Assembly: GCA_013823635.1 (NCBI GenBank)
Contig: PNML01000021.1
Location: forward strand, 1 to 41,530
Direction: 5' to 3'
From: Polaromonas sp.
GTDB lineage: Bacteria; Pseudomonadota; Gammaproteobacteria; Burkholderiales; Burkholderiaceae_C
DNA length: 41,530 nucleotides
The notes under the pieces are model-generated. The model was not told where the DNA came from and did not search any database. It saw nothing but the letters and a program-made list of their open reading frames with translations. Every line of letters starts with the position of its first letter. Positions within the stretch are counted from its first letter, which is position 1. This document shows positions 1-8,447 of this stretch, in pieces. Position numbers and translations under genes: made by a program.

Positions 1-326
1 TCGAGCACGCCGTGGCGCCACAGGTCCAGCGCGCAGTTCAACGCGGTCTGGCCGCCCATGGTGGGCAGGATGGCGTCGGGACGTTCCTTGGCAATGATTT
101 TTTCAACCGTCTGCCAGGTGATGGGCTCGATGTAGGTCACATCGGCCGTGTCCGGGTCGGTCATGATCGTCGCGGGGTTGCTGTTGATCAGGATGACCTT
201 GTAGCCCTCTTCCCGCAGGGCCTTGCAGGCCTGAACGCCGGAATAGTCGAATTCGCAGGCCTGCCCGATGATGATGGGGCCCGCGCCGATGATGAGAATG
301 CTTTTGAGGTCTGTACGTTTGGGCAT
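1..326 (-). CDS. carB: Carbamoyl-phosphate synthase large subunit, N-terminal fragment
   Basis: Large subunit of the cytoplasmic enzyme that makes carbamoyl phosphate from ammonia (delivered by CarA), bicarbonate and 2 ATP for pyrimidine and arginine synthesis. Only the first 108 codons are present; the gene runs off the left edge. The start is ATG at 326. The translation opens [20 protein letters not shown] and continues through [10 protein letters not shown] and [13 protein letters not shown]. These are the family's first ATP-grasp pre-domain with its glycine-rich nucleotide loop. It lies 39 bases after the leuE-like gene on the same strand and is presumably co-transcribed with it and carA. 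Identification is secure; completeness cannot be judged. Confidence 0.96.
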   Translation of the reverse strand, partial: MPKRTDLKSILIIGAGPIIIGQACEFDYSGVQACKALREEGYKVILINSNPATIMTDPDTADVTYIEPITWQTVEKIIAKERPDAILPTMGGQTALNCALDLWRHGVL

Positions 327-365
327 GTTTCACTACTTCTTTTATCTGGATCGGTTCAGGCGGGG

Positions 366-1025
366 TCAGTTCAGGCTGGCGGTGGCCAATTTGGCACCGA
401 ACCACACAAACAGGCCACCCACCGCACTGGACAGTCCCGCCGACAGCCGCTGCCGCTGGCTGAATGCCTGGGCCAGGCGAACACCGGCAAAAATGAGGAC
501 CGACAGGTAGAGGGCACTGAAAGCCATGACGATGGCACTCAGTATCAGAAAGGGCACGGCGGGTGTGGCGTAGGTCGGGTCAATGAATTGCACGAAAAAC
601 GACAGCAAAAACAAGATGGCCTTGGGGTTGAGCAGGCTGATGACCAGCGCCCGCTTGAACGGATGGGCCAAGTGGGCGGGGGTCTCTGAGGTCGCCGTGG
701 AGGACATCTGGTGTGGCTGGCGCCAACGAACCCAGGCTGAGTGGACTAGGTTCAGGCCCACCCAAGCCAGGTAACCGGCACCGGCGTACTTCACCACCAT
801 GAACACCGCCGGGTAGGTGCGCAGCAGGCTGGCTGCGCCCAAGGCGGTCAGGGCCAGCAAAACGGTGTCGCCCACAAAAACGCCCATGGCCCCCTGGTAC
901 CCGGCTTTGACACCCCGGGCCGTGGCCACCGACAACACGAACACCGAGTTCGGACCGGGCAGCAAAATGATGCCCAAGGCGCCCAACACGTAGGTCCACA
1001 GGTCGGTGACCCCGTAAAAACTCAT
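366..1025 (-). CDS. LysE/RhtB family amino-acid exporter, LeuE-like
   Basis: Predicted inner-membrane exporter of 219 residues, the normal length for the LysE/RhtB family. The N-terminus [20 protein letters not shown] followed by [11 protein letters not shown] has the family GPN motif. The spacing and the later [17 protein letters not shown] stretch closely match E. coli LeuE, which exports leucine and related amino acids. About six hydrophobic helices can be picked out, and a polar linker lies near residue 110. The ATG at 1025 overlaps the carA stop by 4 bases (ATGA), so translation is probably coupled. Its position between carA and carB is the odd point. The substrate cannot be read from sequence; leucine-type export is an inference from similarity. 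Confidence 0.9.
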   Translation of the reverse strand: MSFYGVTDLWTYVLGALGIILLPGPNSVFVLSVATARGVKAGYQGAMGVFVGDTVLLALTALGAASLLRTYPAVFMVVKYAGAGYLAWVGLNLVHSAWVRWRQPHQMSSTATSETPAHLAHPFKRALVISLLNPKAILFLLSFFVQFIDPTYATPAVPFLILSAIVMAFSALYLSVLIFAGVRLAQAFSQRQRLSAGLSSAVGGLFVWFGAKLATASLN

Positions 1026-2176
1026 GACCGCGACTCCATCAGGCCGATGAATCGGTCAAACAGGTAGGCAATGTCGTGCGGGCCGGGGGAGGCTTCGGGG
1101 TGGCCCTGGAAGCAGAAGGCGGGCCGGTCGGTGCGCATGAGGCCTTGCAGCGTGCCGTCAAACAGGCTGACGTGGGTGGCACGCATGTTGGCCGGCAGGG
1201 ATTTTTCATCCACCGCAAACCCGTGGTTCTGGCTGGTGATGCTCACACGACCGGTGTCCAGGTCTTTGACGGGGTGGTTGGCGCCGTGGTGACCGAACTT
1301 CATTTTGAAGGTGCTGGCGCCACTGGCCAAGGCCATGATCTGATGCCCCAGGCAAATGCCGAAGGTGGGCACGCCGCTGTCGATGATCTCGCGGGCCGCG
1401 GCAATGGCGTAATCGCAAGGCTGCGGATCGCCAGGGCCGTTGGACAGGAAGACACCGCTGGGCTTGAGCTTGAACACATCGGCCGCTGGCGTCTGGGCGG
1501 GCACCACCGTGACCTTGCAGCCGCGCTGGGCCAGCATGCGCAGGATGTTGTGCTTCACGCCGAAGTCATAGGCCACCACGTGGAAGCGGGGGGCAATCTG
1601 GGCGCCGTAGCCAAAACCCAGTTGCCATTCGGTTTCGGTCCATTCGTGGGGGGTGGTCGTGGACACCACTTTGGCCAAATCCTGCCCAGCCATGTTCGGT
1701 GCGGCCTGTGCGGCGGCGATGGCTTGGGCCTTGATGGCGTCGGTGATGGCCTCGCCCTCGGCCAAGGCCAGGATGCACCCGTTCTGTGCACCATGGGTGC
1801 GCAGGCGGCGGGTCAGGGCACGGGTGTCGAGGTCAGCGATGGCCACGGTGCCTTCGCGCTTGAGGTAGGCATCCAGCGTGATGGTCTGGCGGAAATTGGA
1901 CGACAGCAGGGGCAGGTCTTTGATGATCAGGCCAGCCGCGAACACGCGGCGGGCTTCCACATCCTCTTCGTTGATGCCAGTGTTGCCAATGTGCGGGTAC
2001 GTCAGGGTGACGATTTGCTGGCAGTAGCTGGGATCGGTGAGGATTTCCTGATAACCGGTGATGGCGGTGTTGAACACCACTTCACCCACGGTTTGGCCGG
2101 TAGCGCCGATGGAAAGGCCTGTCAAGACCGTGCCGTCTGCCAGAGCAAGAATGGCTTTTGGATGGACGGGGTGCAC
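1022..2176 (-). CDS. carA: Carbamoyl-phosphate synthase small (glutaminase) subunit
   Basis: Hydrolyses glutamine and channels ammonia to CarB. The product is 384 residues, against about 382 in E. coli. The N-terminal half is the CPSase small-chain domain ([29 protein letters not shown]). The C-terminal half is a class I glutamine amidotransferase with the nucleophile in [11 protein letters not shown] and the His/Glu pair in [12 protein letters not shown] place the start at GTG 2176, because GGAG lies six bases upstream. An in-frame TTG at 2203 would add nine residues but has no ribosome site. The gene ends in an ATGA overlap with the leuE-like exporter. A sigma-70-like promoter lies at 2320-2347, leaving a structured leader of about 135 bases. 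Confidence 0.97.
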   Translation of the reverse strand: MHPVHPKAILALADGTVLTGLSIGATGQTVGEVVFNTAITGYQEILTDPSYCQQIVTLTYPHIGNTGINEEDVEARRVFAAGLIIKDLPLLSSNFRQTITLDAYLKREGTVAIADLDTRALTRRLRTHGAQNGCILALAEGEAITDAIKAQAIAAAQAAPNMAGQDLAKVVSTTTPHEWTETEWQLGFGYGAQIAPRFHVVAYDFGVKHNILRMLAQRGCKVTVVPAQTPAADVFKLKPSGVFLSNGPGDPQPCDYAIAAAREIIDSGVPTFGICLGHQIMALASGASTFKMKFGHHGANHPVKDLDTGRVSITSQNHGFAVDEKSLPANMRATHVSLFDGTLQGLMRTDRPAFCFQGHPEASPGPHDIAYLFDRFIGLMESRS

Positions 2177-2319
2177 GGTATTCTCCAGTTGCGCGCACCC
2201 CAACCCGAACCCGTGCGCGAGCCACCCACGGGGCGTGGGCAGGCAATCAAAGCGGCAAGGGGTGGGACGGCGAGGAATCTCGCCGACAAGGTGCGCAAAA
2301 GTTGCGGGTAAACCTGTTG

Positions 2320-2347
2320 ATTATAAAGGCTGAATGGCCGTTTTCAG
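2320..2347 (-). promoter_or_regulatory. Probable carA promoter
   Basis: On the minus strand a perfect -10 TATAAT lies at 2320-2325. A CTGAAA -35 lies at 2342-2347, with a 16-base spacer. Transcription would start near 2313, about 135 bases before the carA GTG. The leader holds two small perfect hairpins: 2269-2284 (GGCGAG/CTCGCC) and 2225-2239 (CCCACG/CGTGGG). Neither is followed by a T-tract, so a pyrimidine-dependent attenuator is not shown. Confidence 0.6.
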
Positions 2348-2366
2348 TCCCAGATTGGTGCATGCT

Positions 2367-2383
2367 GGCGGATAAAAACCGCC
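2367..2383 (-). terminator. Possible terminator at end of the envelope cluster
   Basis: An inverted repeat GGCGG-N7-CCGCC lies just downstream of the DUF1566 gene stop and before the carA promoter. The loop is T-rich on the minus strand (TTTTTAT), but no T-tract follows the stem, so this is a weak intrinsic terminator at best. It is the only candidate stop signal between the long cluster and carA. Confidence 0.35.
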
Positions 2384-2392
2384 TGACCAGCC

Positions 2393-3043
2393 TCACAGGT
2401 CAGGGCGCACCAGACGAACCAGCAGAGGGCTGCGCTTTTTGATGTTGCCCGCCGCCTCTCCCGAACCAAAATGAATTGCCCAGCCGTGCAGGAATTGGGT
2501 ACGGTTCACCGTGCCGGGGCTCCGGTTCTGGGCGATGTTGTCATAACTGTATTGGTTGAAATTTCCGCCGCCCAGCACCGTGGAAGACGCCGTCCAATGC
2601 CAGGTAGCCGGGGTGGCGGGGAAGACCCGCTCATCCACCAGTGTGCCTTTGCCGTCGCTGGGTTGGTACAGCATGAGCATGCGCAGCTCGGGCACATGGG
2701 GCAGGCGCCAACGAAGCTGACTGGCTTTTGCCTCGGCGGTCGCCAGCGCCTGCGCCTGGGCAAAGTCCAGTTCTGCGGGCACGCCCACGCAGGTGCGCCC
2801 GTTCCATTGCATGCCCTGGACACAGCGCCGCCAGATGAGGCGTGACTTGTTGTCACGGACTTCCTGCCCATCGTCGGACACCGTGAACCGCTGCCCAACC
2901 TCGTTCTCTGTGCTGGCCCGTGCGGATGCCGTCGCCAGGACCAGGCCGGCCATCGCCAGGCAGCCAACGGCCAACAACGCTGGAGAAAAGAACGACACAC
3001 GGGTGTAACGGGCAGAAGGGGTCGTGTCGCACTTGTGGGTCAT
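2393..3043 (-). CDS. Exported DUF1566-domain protein
   Basis: Protein of 216 residues with an N-terminal signal peptide. A polar start is followed by a hydrophobic run (LLAVGCLAMAGLVLA) and a likely cleavage after SARA near residue 43, so the mature protein is probably periplasmic or surface-exposed. The mature part looks like a DUF1566 (Lcl C-terminal type) domain: DNKSRLIWRRC, two cysteines about 12 residues apart, then WRLPHVPELR and TWHWTASS. No function is established for this family that I could assign here. The ATG at 3043 follows the RNA methyltransferase stop by 13 bases, so it is the last gene of the envelope cluster. No convincing Shine-Dalgarno is visible. It is not part of the conserved lpx block elsewhere as far as I know. 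Confidence 0.72.
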   Translation of the reverse strand: MTHKCDTTPSARYTRVSFFSPALLAVGCLAMAGLVLATASARASTENEVGQRFTVSDDGQEVRDNKSRLIWRRCVQGMQWNGRTCVGVPAELDFAQAQALATAEAKASQLRWRLPHVPELRMLMLYQPSDGKGTLVDERVFPATPATWHWTASSTVLGGGNFNQYSYDNIAQNRSPGTVNRTQFLHGWAIHFGSGEAAGNIKKRSPLLVRLVRPDL

Positions 3044-3056
3044 GGTGGTGTTCGGG

Positions 3057-3824
3057 TCAAGCGCGGGCCACGCTGCTGTGGAGACAGATGGCGGCGGCGG
3101 CGGCGACGTTCAACGACTCCTCGCCCCCCGGCTGGGCAATGCGCACCTGATGGCTGGCCAAACCCATCAGCTCAGGGGACACGCCCTGCCCTTCATGGCC
3201 CATGACCCATGCACAGGGCCAGGGCAGCTGGGCCTGGTGCAACCACTCGCCCTGGTGCGAACTGGTGACCAGCACCGGCACGGTCAGCGCCCGCACGTCG
3301 GCCACACCCACGCCCTCCAGCAGCGAGAGCCCGAAATGCGCGCCCATGCCCGCTCGCAACACCTTGCCCGACCACAAGGCGGCCGTGCCCTTCACCGCCA
3401 GCACCTGGCGGTAGCCAAAAGCCGCCGCACACCGCAACATGGAACCGACGTTGCCCGCGTCCTGCACGCGGTCCAACACCAGGGTTGCCGCCCCGGCCTG
3501 CAGCGTCGGTGAGGCGGGCCAGTCCAACACAAAGCCCACGTTGGGCAGGGTTTCCAGGGTGGTGATGTCACGCATCAGCGCATCAGGAACAATCACTGTC
3601 TTGATAGCTGAAACATCAATATCTATATGCGATGATGGCCAATTTGATTCCGAAAATACCGCCACCACCGGCTGCAGCCCCCTGGCCAGTGCCGCGCGGC
3701 ACAGGTGGTCGCCCTCCAGCCACACCTGCCCGTGTTTGCGGTAAGCGGTGGCGTCGTGCGCGATCTGGCGCAGGCGCTTGAGCAAGGGGTTGTCGCGCGA
3801 GGTGATGTGCAGGGGAGAACTCAT
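3057..3824 (-). CDS. TrmH/SpoU family RNA 2'-O-methyltransferase
   Basis: Protein of 255 residues with the two-part SpoU architecture. An N-terminal substrate-binding domain ([29 protein letters not shown]) precedes a C-terminal knotted SAM-binding domain. Visible SpoU motifs are [33 protein letters not shown] and [20 protein letters not shown]. It probably 2'-O-methylates a ribose in rRNA or tRNA; the target is unknown. The ATG at 3824 overlaps the rnhB stop by 4 bases. Residues of about 57-75 ([18 protein letters not shown]) are encoded by an antisense copy of the short AT-rich repeat described separately. They replace a stretch that is normally alanine/leucine-rich between the two domains. 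All catalytic motifs lie downstream of that and look intact. Confidence 0.9.
   Translation of the reverse strand: MSSPLHITSRDNPLLKRLRQIAHDATAYRKHGQVWLEGDHLCRAALARGLQPVVAVFSESNWPSSHIDIDVSAIKTVIVPDALMRDITTLETLPNVGFVLDWPASPTLQAGAATLVLDRVQDAGNVGSMLRCAAAFGYRQVLAVKGTAALWSGKVLRAGMGAHFGLSLLEGVGVADVRALTVPVLVTSSHQGEWLHQAQLPWPCAWVMGHEGQGVSPELMGLASHQVRIAQPGGEESLNVAAAAAICLHSSVARA
3601..3656 (+). repeat. Short dispersed repeat, copy 1 (inside RNA methyltransferase gene)
   Basis: Starts TTGATAGCTG. The TAGCT is followed after 17 further bases by ATGCGATGATGGCC and then AATTTGATT, which aligns without gaps to the core AAGCGCTGGAGGCC of the other copies. It is the most diverged of the five copies and lies antisense to the gene that contains it, leaving the frame open. 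It is visibly richer in A and T than the flanking sequence. Confidence 0.65.
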
Positions 3825-4474
3825 GCCTGCGATTGTGAGGCCGCCAGCCTGACTGGCGCAAATGAACGCCGGTGCGCCGGGGTGGGGCCGTGCTGCATCA
3901 GCGCCTGCAAATGGGCCGCCGTCCCATACCCCTTGTGTCCGGCAAAGCCGTAGGCCGGGTATTGGGCATCCAGTTCCAGCAGCAGGCGGTCGCGCGTCAC
4001 CTTGGCCAAAATGGAGGCCGCAGAAATGGCGGGCACTGTGTCGTCGCCTTTGACGATGGCCTCGGCCAACACATCCAGCTGGGGCAGGCGGTTGCCATCC
4101 ACCAACACCTTGTGTGGCTTCAGGCGCAAGCCCTGCACCGCCCGTTGCATGGCCAGCAGGGTGGCCTGCAGGATGTTCAGGCGGTCAATTTCTTCCACGC
4201 TGGCCATGGCCACCGAGCAACACAGGGCGTTGGCACGTATGGTGTCGTACAACACCTCACGCCGCTGGGCGCTCAGCTTTTTGGAGTCGGCCAACCCCGC
4301 GATGGGGTGGCGGGTGTCCAGGATGACCGCGGCCGCCACCACCGGCCCGGCGAGTGGGCCTCGGCCCGCTTCGTCCACCCCGGCCAGCAAGCCCGGCGCA
4401 TCCCAGCACAGCGGCGCCTGCACCGGCTGGGCATGCGCCGAAGACGCCCGCCTGCGCCGTCCGTCAGCGGCCAT
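3821..4474 (-). CDS. rnhB: Ribonuclease HII
   Basis: Removes RNA from RNA-DNA hybrids and single ribonucleotides from DNA. The product is 217 residues, typical of the family. The signature [14 protein letters not shown] holds the first catalytic Asp-Glu pair. The later acidic residue is in [10 protein letters not shown], and the conserved block [20 protein letters not shown] follows. The first 20 residues are a basic extension before the catalytic core. The start is ATG at 4474, inside the last codons of lpxB (11-base overlap), and the stop overlaps the RNA methyltransferase start (ATGA), so all three are probably translated from one message. The lpxA-lpxB-rnhB order is conserved in many Proteobacteria. 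Confidence 0.96.
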   Translation of the reverse strand: MAADGRRRRASSAHAQPVQAPLCWDAPGLLAGVDEAGRGPLAGPVVAAAVILDTRHPIAGLADSKKLSAQRREVLYDTIRANALCCSVAMASVEEIDRLNILQATLLAMQRAVQGLRLKPHKVLVDGNRLPQLDVLAEAIVKGDDTVPAISAASILAKVTRDRLLLELDAQYPAYGFAGHKGYGTAAHLQALMQHGPTPAHRRSFAPVRLAASQSQA

Positions 4475-5651
4475 GTTGGCTCCCGCGGCGCGGCACTGGT
4501 TGGGTGAGCGGGGACATGCACCGCTCGATCACCTCCACCGACAGGCCCACGGTGTCGCGCCGCAGGGTGTGGTGCAGCTGGGCAAACCGCTGCTGCACGG
4601 CTTGCACCCGCTCCGGATCGTCCAGCCAGGCCAGCACCTCGCGGGCCATGGCTTCGGGCGTGGCCTGCTCCTGCAGCAACTCGGGCACCACCATTTCCTC
4701 ACACAAGATGTTGGGCAGGCCCACCCAAGGTTGCAGTTTTTTGCGGCGCATGATCTGCCAGCTCAGCCAGTTCATGTTGTAGGCAATCACCATGGGGCGC
4801 TTGAACAGCGCCGCTTCCAGCGTGGCGGTGCCGCTGGCGATGAGGGTGACGTCGCAGGCCGCCAACACCGTGTGCGACTGCCCCGTGACCACGGTCAACG
4901 CAGCGCCCAAACCACTGGCGGCGACCAAGGCATCCACCGTGGTGCGCAGGCCCGGCATGGTGGGCAACACCAGCCGGATGTCGGGACGCGTCTGGCGCAA
5001 AAGCACGGCCGCCCGCAAGAACCGCTCGGCGAGGTACTTGATTTCAGAGGCCCGGCTGCCCGGCAGCAGGGCCACCACCGGAGCGTCCAACGGCAGACCC
5101 AGGGCCTGACGGGCCGCCGCCTGTTCGGGCACCTGCGGGATGTGCGGCGCCAGCGGATGACCGACGTAGGTGGCCGCGATGCCGTGGCGGGCCAGCAGCG
5201 CGGGCTCGAACGGAAAAATGCACAGCACGTGGTCAACGCTGGCCTTGAGTTGGGCCACGCGTTCAGGCCGCCACGCCCAAATGGACGGACACACAAAGTG
5301 CACGGTGGGAATGCCTTGGTGCCTGAGTGAACGGGCAAGGTCCAGGTTGAAGTCGGGGGCATCCACGCCCATGAACAGGCGGGGGGGTTGGGCCAGCAGC
5401 CGCTCGCGCAGTGCGCTGCGTATGCCCACGATGCGGCGGTAATGCCGCAGCACCTCGACATAACCGCGCACCGCCAAGGCCTCGCTGGGCCACCAGGCCT
5501 GAAAGCCCTGGGCCTGCATCTGCGGACCGCCTATGCCCGCGGTGAGCCATTCGGGGTGGCGTTGGCGCAGACCCTGCAACACCACCGAGGCCAGCAGGTC
5601 ACCCGAGGCCTCTCCGGCCACCAGGGCCAGATCGGGAGATCGATCACCCAC
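4464..5651 (-). CDS. lpxB: Lipid-A-disaccharide synthase
   Basis: Membrane-associated glycosyltransferase that joins 2,3-diacylglucosamine-1-phosphate (lipid X) to its UDP form, giving the tetra-acyl lipid A disaccharide. The product is 395 residues, against about 382 in E. coli. Family blocks seen are [55 protein letters not shown] and [18 protein letters not shown]. The start is GTG at 5651, 9 bases after the lpxA stop; no ATG lies in a suitable place. The ribosome-binding sequence is weak (GAAAG), so coupling to lpxA translation is likely. The C-terminus overlaps the rnhB start. Confidence 0.96.
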   Translation of the reverse strand: MGDRSPDLALVAGEASGDLLASVVLQGLRQRHPEWLTAGIGGPQMQAQGFQAWWPSEALAVRGYVEVLRHYRRIVGIRSALRERLLAQPPRLFMGVDAPDFNLDLARSLRHQGIPTVHFVCPSIWAWRPERVAQLKASVDHVLCIFPFEPALLARHGIAATYVGHPLAPHIPQVPEQAAARQALGLPLDAPVVALLPGSRASEIKYLAERFLRAAVLLRQTRPDIRLVLPTMPGLRTTVDALVAASGLGAALTVVTGQSHTVLAACDVTLIASGTATLEAALFKRPMVIAYNMNWLSWQIMRRKKLQPWVGLPNILCEEMVVPELLQEQATPEAMAREVLAWLDDPERVQAVQQRFAQLHHTLRRDTVGLSVEVIERCMSPLTQPVPRRGSQHGR

Positions 5652-5660
5652 GGCCGACTT

Positions 5661-6455
5661 TCAGCGAACGATGCCGCGCTGGGCCGGCGTTTGGGCCAGA
5701 AAGTCCAGCATCATGTCCACATCCGCCGAGGCCTCGGGGTACCTGGCGGTGAGCAGGCCGATGGCTTCCTGTGACTGGGCCAGGGTCAGGTCGTCCCGGT
5801 ACAAGGCCTTGTGCATGGCCTTGACGGCGCTGATGCGCTCGGGCGAAAAACCCCGGCGGCGCAGGCCCTCGAAATTCATGGAGCGCGCCGCCGCGGGCTG
5901 GCCCTGGCACATCACGAACGGCGGCAAATCGGCGAACAACAGCGAACACATGGCCGTCATGGCGTGGGCGCCGATGCGCACAAACTGGTGCACCACGGTG
6001 AAGCCACCCAGGATGACCCAGTCACCCACCTGAACATGGCCGGCCAGTTGGGTGTTGTTGGCAAAAATCGTCTGGTTGCCCACCACACAGTCGTGCGCGA
6101 GGTGGACGTAGGCCATGATCCAGTTGTCGTGGCCCACGCGGGTGACGCCCTGGTCCTGTGGCGTACCGATGTTGAAGGTACAGAACTCCCGCACGGTGTT
6201 GCGGTCGCCCAGCACCAATTCGCAAGGCTCGTTCGCGTATTTTTTGTCCTGTGGCACGGCCCCCAACGAGCAGAACTGGAAAATCCGGTTGTCCTGGCCG
6301 ATGGTGGTGTGGCCCTCGATCACGCAGTGCGGACCGACGGTGGTGCCCGCCCCAATGCGGACATGCGGGCCAATGATGGTGTACGGCCCCACACTGACGC
6401 TGCTGTCCAGTTCAGCGCCAGGGTCAACCAGGGCGGTGGGGTGAATCAACGACAC
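5661..6455 (-). CDS. lpxA: Acyl-ACP--UDP-N-acetylglucosamine O-acyltransferase
   Basis: First committed enzyme of lipid A synthesis, transferring 3-hydroxyacyl from acyl carrier protein to UDP-GlcNAc in the cytoplasm. The sequence is a left-handed beta-helix of hexapeptide repeats ([34 protein letters not shown]). It includes the His of HDCVVGNQ and a C-terminal helical acyl-pocket domain ([20 protein letters not shown]). I choose GTG at 6455, giving 264 residues and an opening [11 protein letters not shown] that fits the family and E. coli length (262). An in-frame TTG at 6479 would add eight residues and overlap fabZ; neither start has a strong ribosome site. It is followed 9 bases later by lpxB. 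Confidence 0.95.
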   Translation of the reverse strand: MSLIHPTALVDPGAELDSSVSVGPYTIIGPHVRIGAGTTVGPHCVIEGHTTIGQDNRIFQFCSLGAVPQDKKYANEPCELVLGDRNTVREFCTFNIGTPQDQGVTRVGHDNWIMAYVHLAHDCVVGNQTIFANNTQLAGHVQVGDWVILGGFTVVHQFVRIGAHAMTAMCSLLFADLPPFVMCQGQPAAARSMNFEGLRRRGFSPERISAVKAMHKALYRDDLTLAQSQEAIGLLTARYPEASADVDMMLDFLAQTPAQRGIVR

Positions 6456-6471
6456 GCTGCCAACACCCGCG

Positions 6472-6912
6472 TCAGGCAACGGTGCGCATGGTGCACATCA
6501 GCTCTGCCTCGGTGGCGATTTCACCGTTCACCGTGGCCTGCGCCTTGAACTTGAAAATGCCCGCCCGAACACGGTCCAACTGCACATCCAAAATCAACTG
6601 GTCACCCGGCTCCACGGGGCGCTTGAAGCGCGCACCATCAATGCCCGCAAAGTAATACACGGTTTTGTCGTCTGGGGTGATGCCCTGGTAGTCGAAGGCG
6701 AGCAGCGCGGCGGCTTGCGCCAGGGCTTCCAGCATCAACACCCCAGGCATGACGGGACGGTGCGGAAAGTGGCCCAGAAAAAACGGCTCGTTGATGGAAA
6801 CGTTTTTCAGCGCCTTGATGCGCTTGCCCTTCTCCACCTCCAGCACCCGGTCCACCAACAAAATGGGGTAACGGTGAGGAAGCTGCTTGAGAATCTGGTG
6901 GATGTCCATCAT
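6472..6912 (-). CDS. fabZ: 3-hydroxyacyl-ACP dehydratase FabZ
   Basis: Dehydrates 3-hydroxyacyl-ACP in fatty-acid elongation. It competes with LpxA for the hydroxyacyl substrate, which fits its place inside the lpx block. The product is 146 residues with the hot-dog fold motifs [13 protein letters not shown] (catalytic His) and [20 protein letters not shown] (catalytic Glu). Two consecutive ATG codons stand at 6912 and 6909. The first overlaps the lpxD stop by 4 bases. The translation ends MCTMRTVA. The fabZ stop lies 16 bases before the preferred lpxA start. Confidence 0.96.
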   Translation of the reverse strand: MMDIHQILKQLPHRYPILLVDRVLEVEKGKRIKALKNVSINEPFFLGHFPHRPVMPGVLMLEALAQAAALLAFDYQGITPDDKTVYYFAGIDGARFKRPVEPGDQLILDVQLDRVRAGIFKFKAQATVNGEIATEAELMCTMRTVA

Positions 6913-7925
6913 GGTTGTTCGAGTCTTTTGATGCGATCACGCAAGGCGTGCAGTTGCTTGAGGGTGGCGGCATTCTTTTCCCAGGCGGCATTGTCGTCGA
7001 TGGGAAACACGCCACTGTAATGTCCGGGCTGCCGAATGGAGCGCGTCACCACGCTGGCCGCAGAAATGTGCACATGGTCCGCCAATGAGAGGTGGCCCAG
7101 CACCACGGCCCCGCCGCCCACCGTGCAATGTGCACCGATGCGGGCGCTGCCCGCCACCCCGGCACAACCCGCCAGCGCGGTGTGCGCGCCAATGTGCACG
7201 TTGTGGCCAATCTGGACGAGGTTGTCGAGTTTCACGCCGTCTTCGATCACGGTGTCGTCCAGCGCCCCACGGTCAATGCAGGTGTTGGCACCGATCTCCA
7301 CATCGTTGCCGATGAGCACGGCACCCAGCTGCTCGATCTTCACCCATTGGCCAGCATGGGGCGCGAAGCCAAAACCGTCGGCACCGATGACCGCGCCGCT
7401 GTGCACCACACAACGCTCGCCCACGCGGCACCGCTCGGACACCGTGACGCGGGCGTGCAGGTGGGTACCGGCACCGACGTGGGCATCTGACTCAATGACC
7501 ACATGCGCATCCAGCCGCACCCCGTTGCCCACGGTTGCACCGCTGGCCACGTGAACAAACGGACCCACGTACACGCCCTCCCCCATGAAGGCGGTTGATT
7601 CCACCACCGCAGATGGGTGAACAAACGCCTCCAATTCAGGAGCAGACTTTGCCTTCCAGTATTGCGTCAGAAGGGCAAAATAGTGATAGACATCGTCGAC
7701 CACGATGCACGGACCTTTGGCCAAAGCCTGGTCCGCCAGGGTGGGGGGCACGATGAGCGCAGACGCCCGCGTTTGCGCGAGCAACTTGGCGTAACGCGCG
7801 TGGCTGACGAAAGACAGCGCTCCCGGGCCCGCGGTGTCCAAAGGGGCGAGCCGATCCACGCTCAGATCACCGCCCCGCAGGTCGCCGCCCAAGGCGGCCA
7901 CGATGTCGCCGAGAAAATGCGGCAA
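6909..7925 (-). CDS. lpxD: UDP-3-O-(3-hydroxyacyl)glucosamine N-acyltransferase
   Basis: Third step of lipid A synthesis, adding the N-linked hydroxyacyl chain. The product is 338 residues, against 341 in E. coli. It has an N-terminal uridine-binding domain ([28 protein letters not shown]), then a hexapeptide-repeat beta-helix ([36 protein letters not shown]) with the catalytic His in IGHN. A C-terminal helix ([16 protein letters not shown]) follows. The start is TTG at 7925, 15 bases after the skp stop. It is the only start that keeps the conserved opening [10 protein letters not shown], and no ATG is available. It ends in ATGA overlap with fabZ. Confidence 0.95.
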   Translation of the reverse strand: MPHFLGDIVAALGGDLRGGDLSVDRLAPLDTAGPGALSFVSHARYAKLLAQTRASALIVPPTLADQALAKGPCIVVDDVYHYFALLTQYWKAKSAPELEAFVHPSAVVESTAFMGEGVYVGPFVHVASGATVGNGVRLDAHVVIESDAHVGAGTHLHARVTVSERCRVGERCVVHSGAVIGADGFGFAPHAGQWVKIEQLGAVLIGNDVEIGANTCIDRGALDDTVIEDGVKLDNLVQIGHNVHIGAHTALAGCAGVAGSARIGAHCTVGGGAVVLGHLSLADHVHISAASVVTRSIRQPGHYSGVFPIDDNAAWEKNAATLKQLHALRDRIKRLEQP

Positions 7926-7940
7926 TTCAGCGCGCCCCGG

Positions 7941-8447
7941 TCACTTGCCGGCGTTGATGACCTTCAACACCTTGTCGGTGATGTCGTGCTTGGGGTTGAT
8001 GTACACCGCTTCCTGGATCACCAGGTCGTACTTCTCACCTTCCGCCACCTGCTTGATGACGCGGTTGGCCCGCTCGATCACGGCCTGCAGTTCCTCGTTC
8101 TTGCGCACGCCCAGGTCCTCCTGGAACTCGCGGCGGCGGCGCTGGAAGTCGCGGTCCTGTTCCACCAGCTGGCGCTGGCGATTGGCGCGCTGGGACTCGG
8201 GCAGCGTGGGCGCTTCACGCTCGAACTTGTCGCTCGCGGCCTTCAGCTGGTTGCCCTGCTCATCCAATTCTTTTTCACGCTTGGAAAACTCCTGCTCCAG
8301 CTTGGTCTGTGCCGCCTTGGCGGGGTTGGACTCGCGGAAAATGCGGTCGGTGTTGACAAAGCCGATGCGGAAATCCTGTGCGGTGGCGGTTAATGCACCC
8401 AGGCCAAGGGCAGCGGCCAGCAAGGTGTGGCGAAAAATGGAGGTCAT
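7941..8447 (-). CDS. skp: Skp/OmpH family periplasmic chaperone
   Basis: Periplasmic chaperone that holds unfolded outer-membrane proteins on their way to BamA. The product is 168 residues with a signal peptide (LLAAALGLGALTATA, cleavage before QDFRIGFV near residue 24). The conserved strand RIGFVNTDRIFRESNPAKAA follows, then long charged coiled-coil arms (EFSKREKELDEQGNQLKAAS to roughly residue 130), and YDLVIQEAVYINPKHDITDK. The ATG overlaps the bamA stop (TAATG). The bases just upstream read CCTCCTT rather than a Shine-Dalgarno, so initiation probably depends on ribosomes finishing bamA. Its neighbours bamA and lpxD match the standard proteobacterial order. Confidence 0.93.
   Translation of the reverse strand: MTSIFRHTLLAAALGLGALTATAQDFRIGFVNTDRIFRESNPAKAAQTKLEQEFSKREKELDEQGNQLKAASDKFEREAPTLPESQRANRQRQLVEQDRDFQRRRREFQEDLGVRKNEELQAVIERANRVIKQVAEGEKYDLVIQEAVYINPKHDITDKVLKVINAGK

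Noticed and set aside
1076-2311. 411-codon plus-strand open frame
   Set aside because: Antisense to carA; Gly/His-rich composition typical of third-position GC bias in the opposite frame.
4002-5330. 442-codon plus-strand open frame
   Set aside because: Lies antisense to rnhB and lpxB, both with full family motifs; no domain features of its own.
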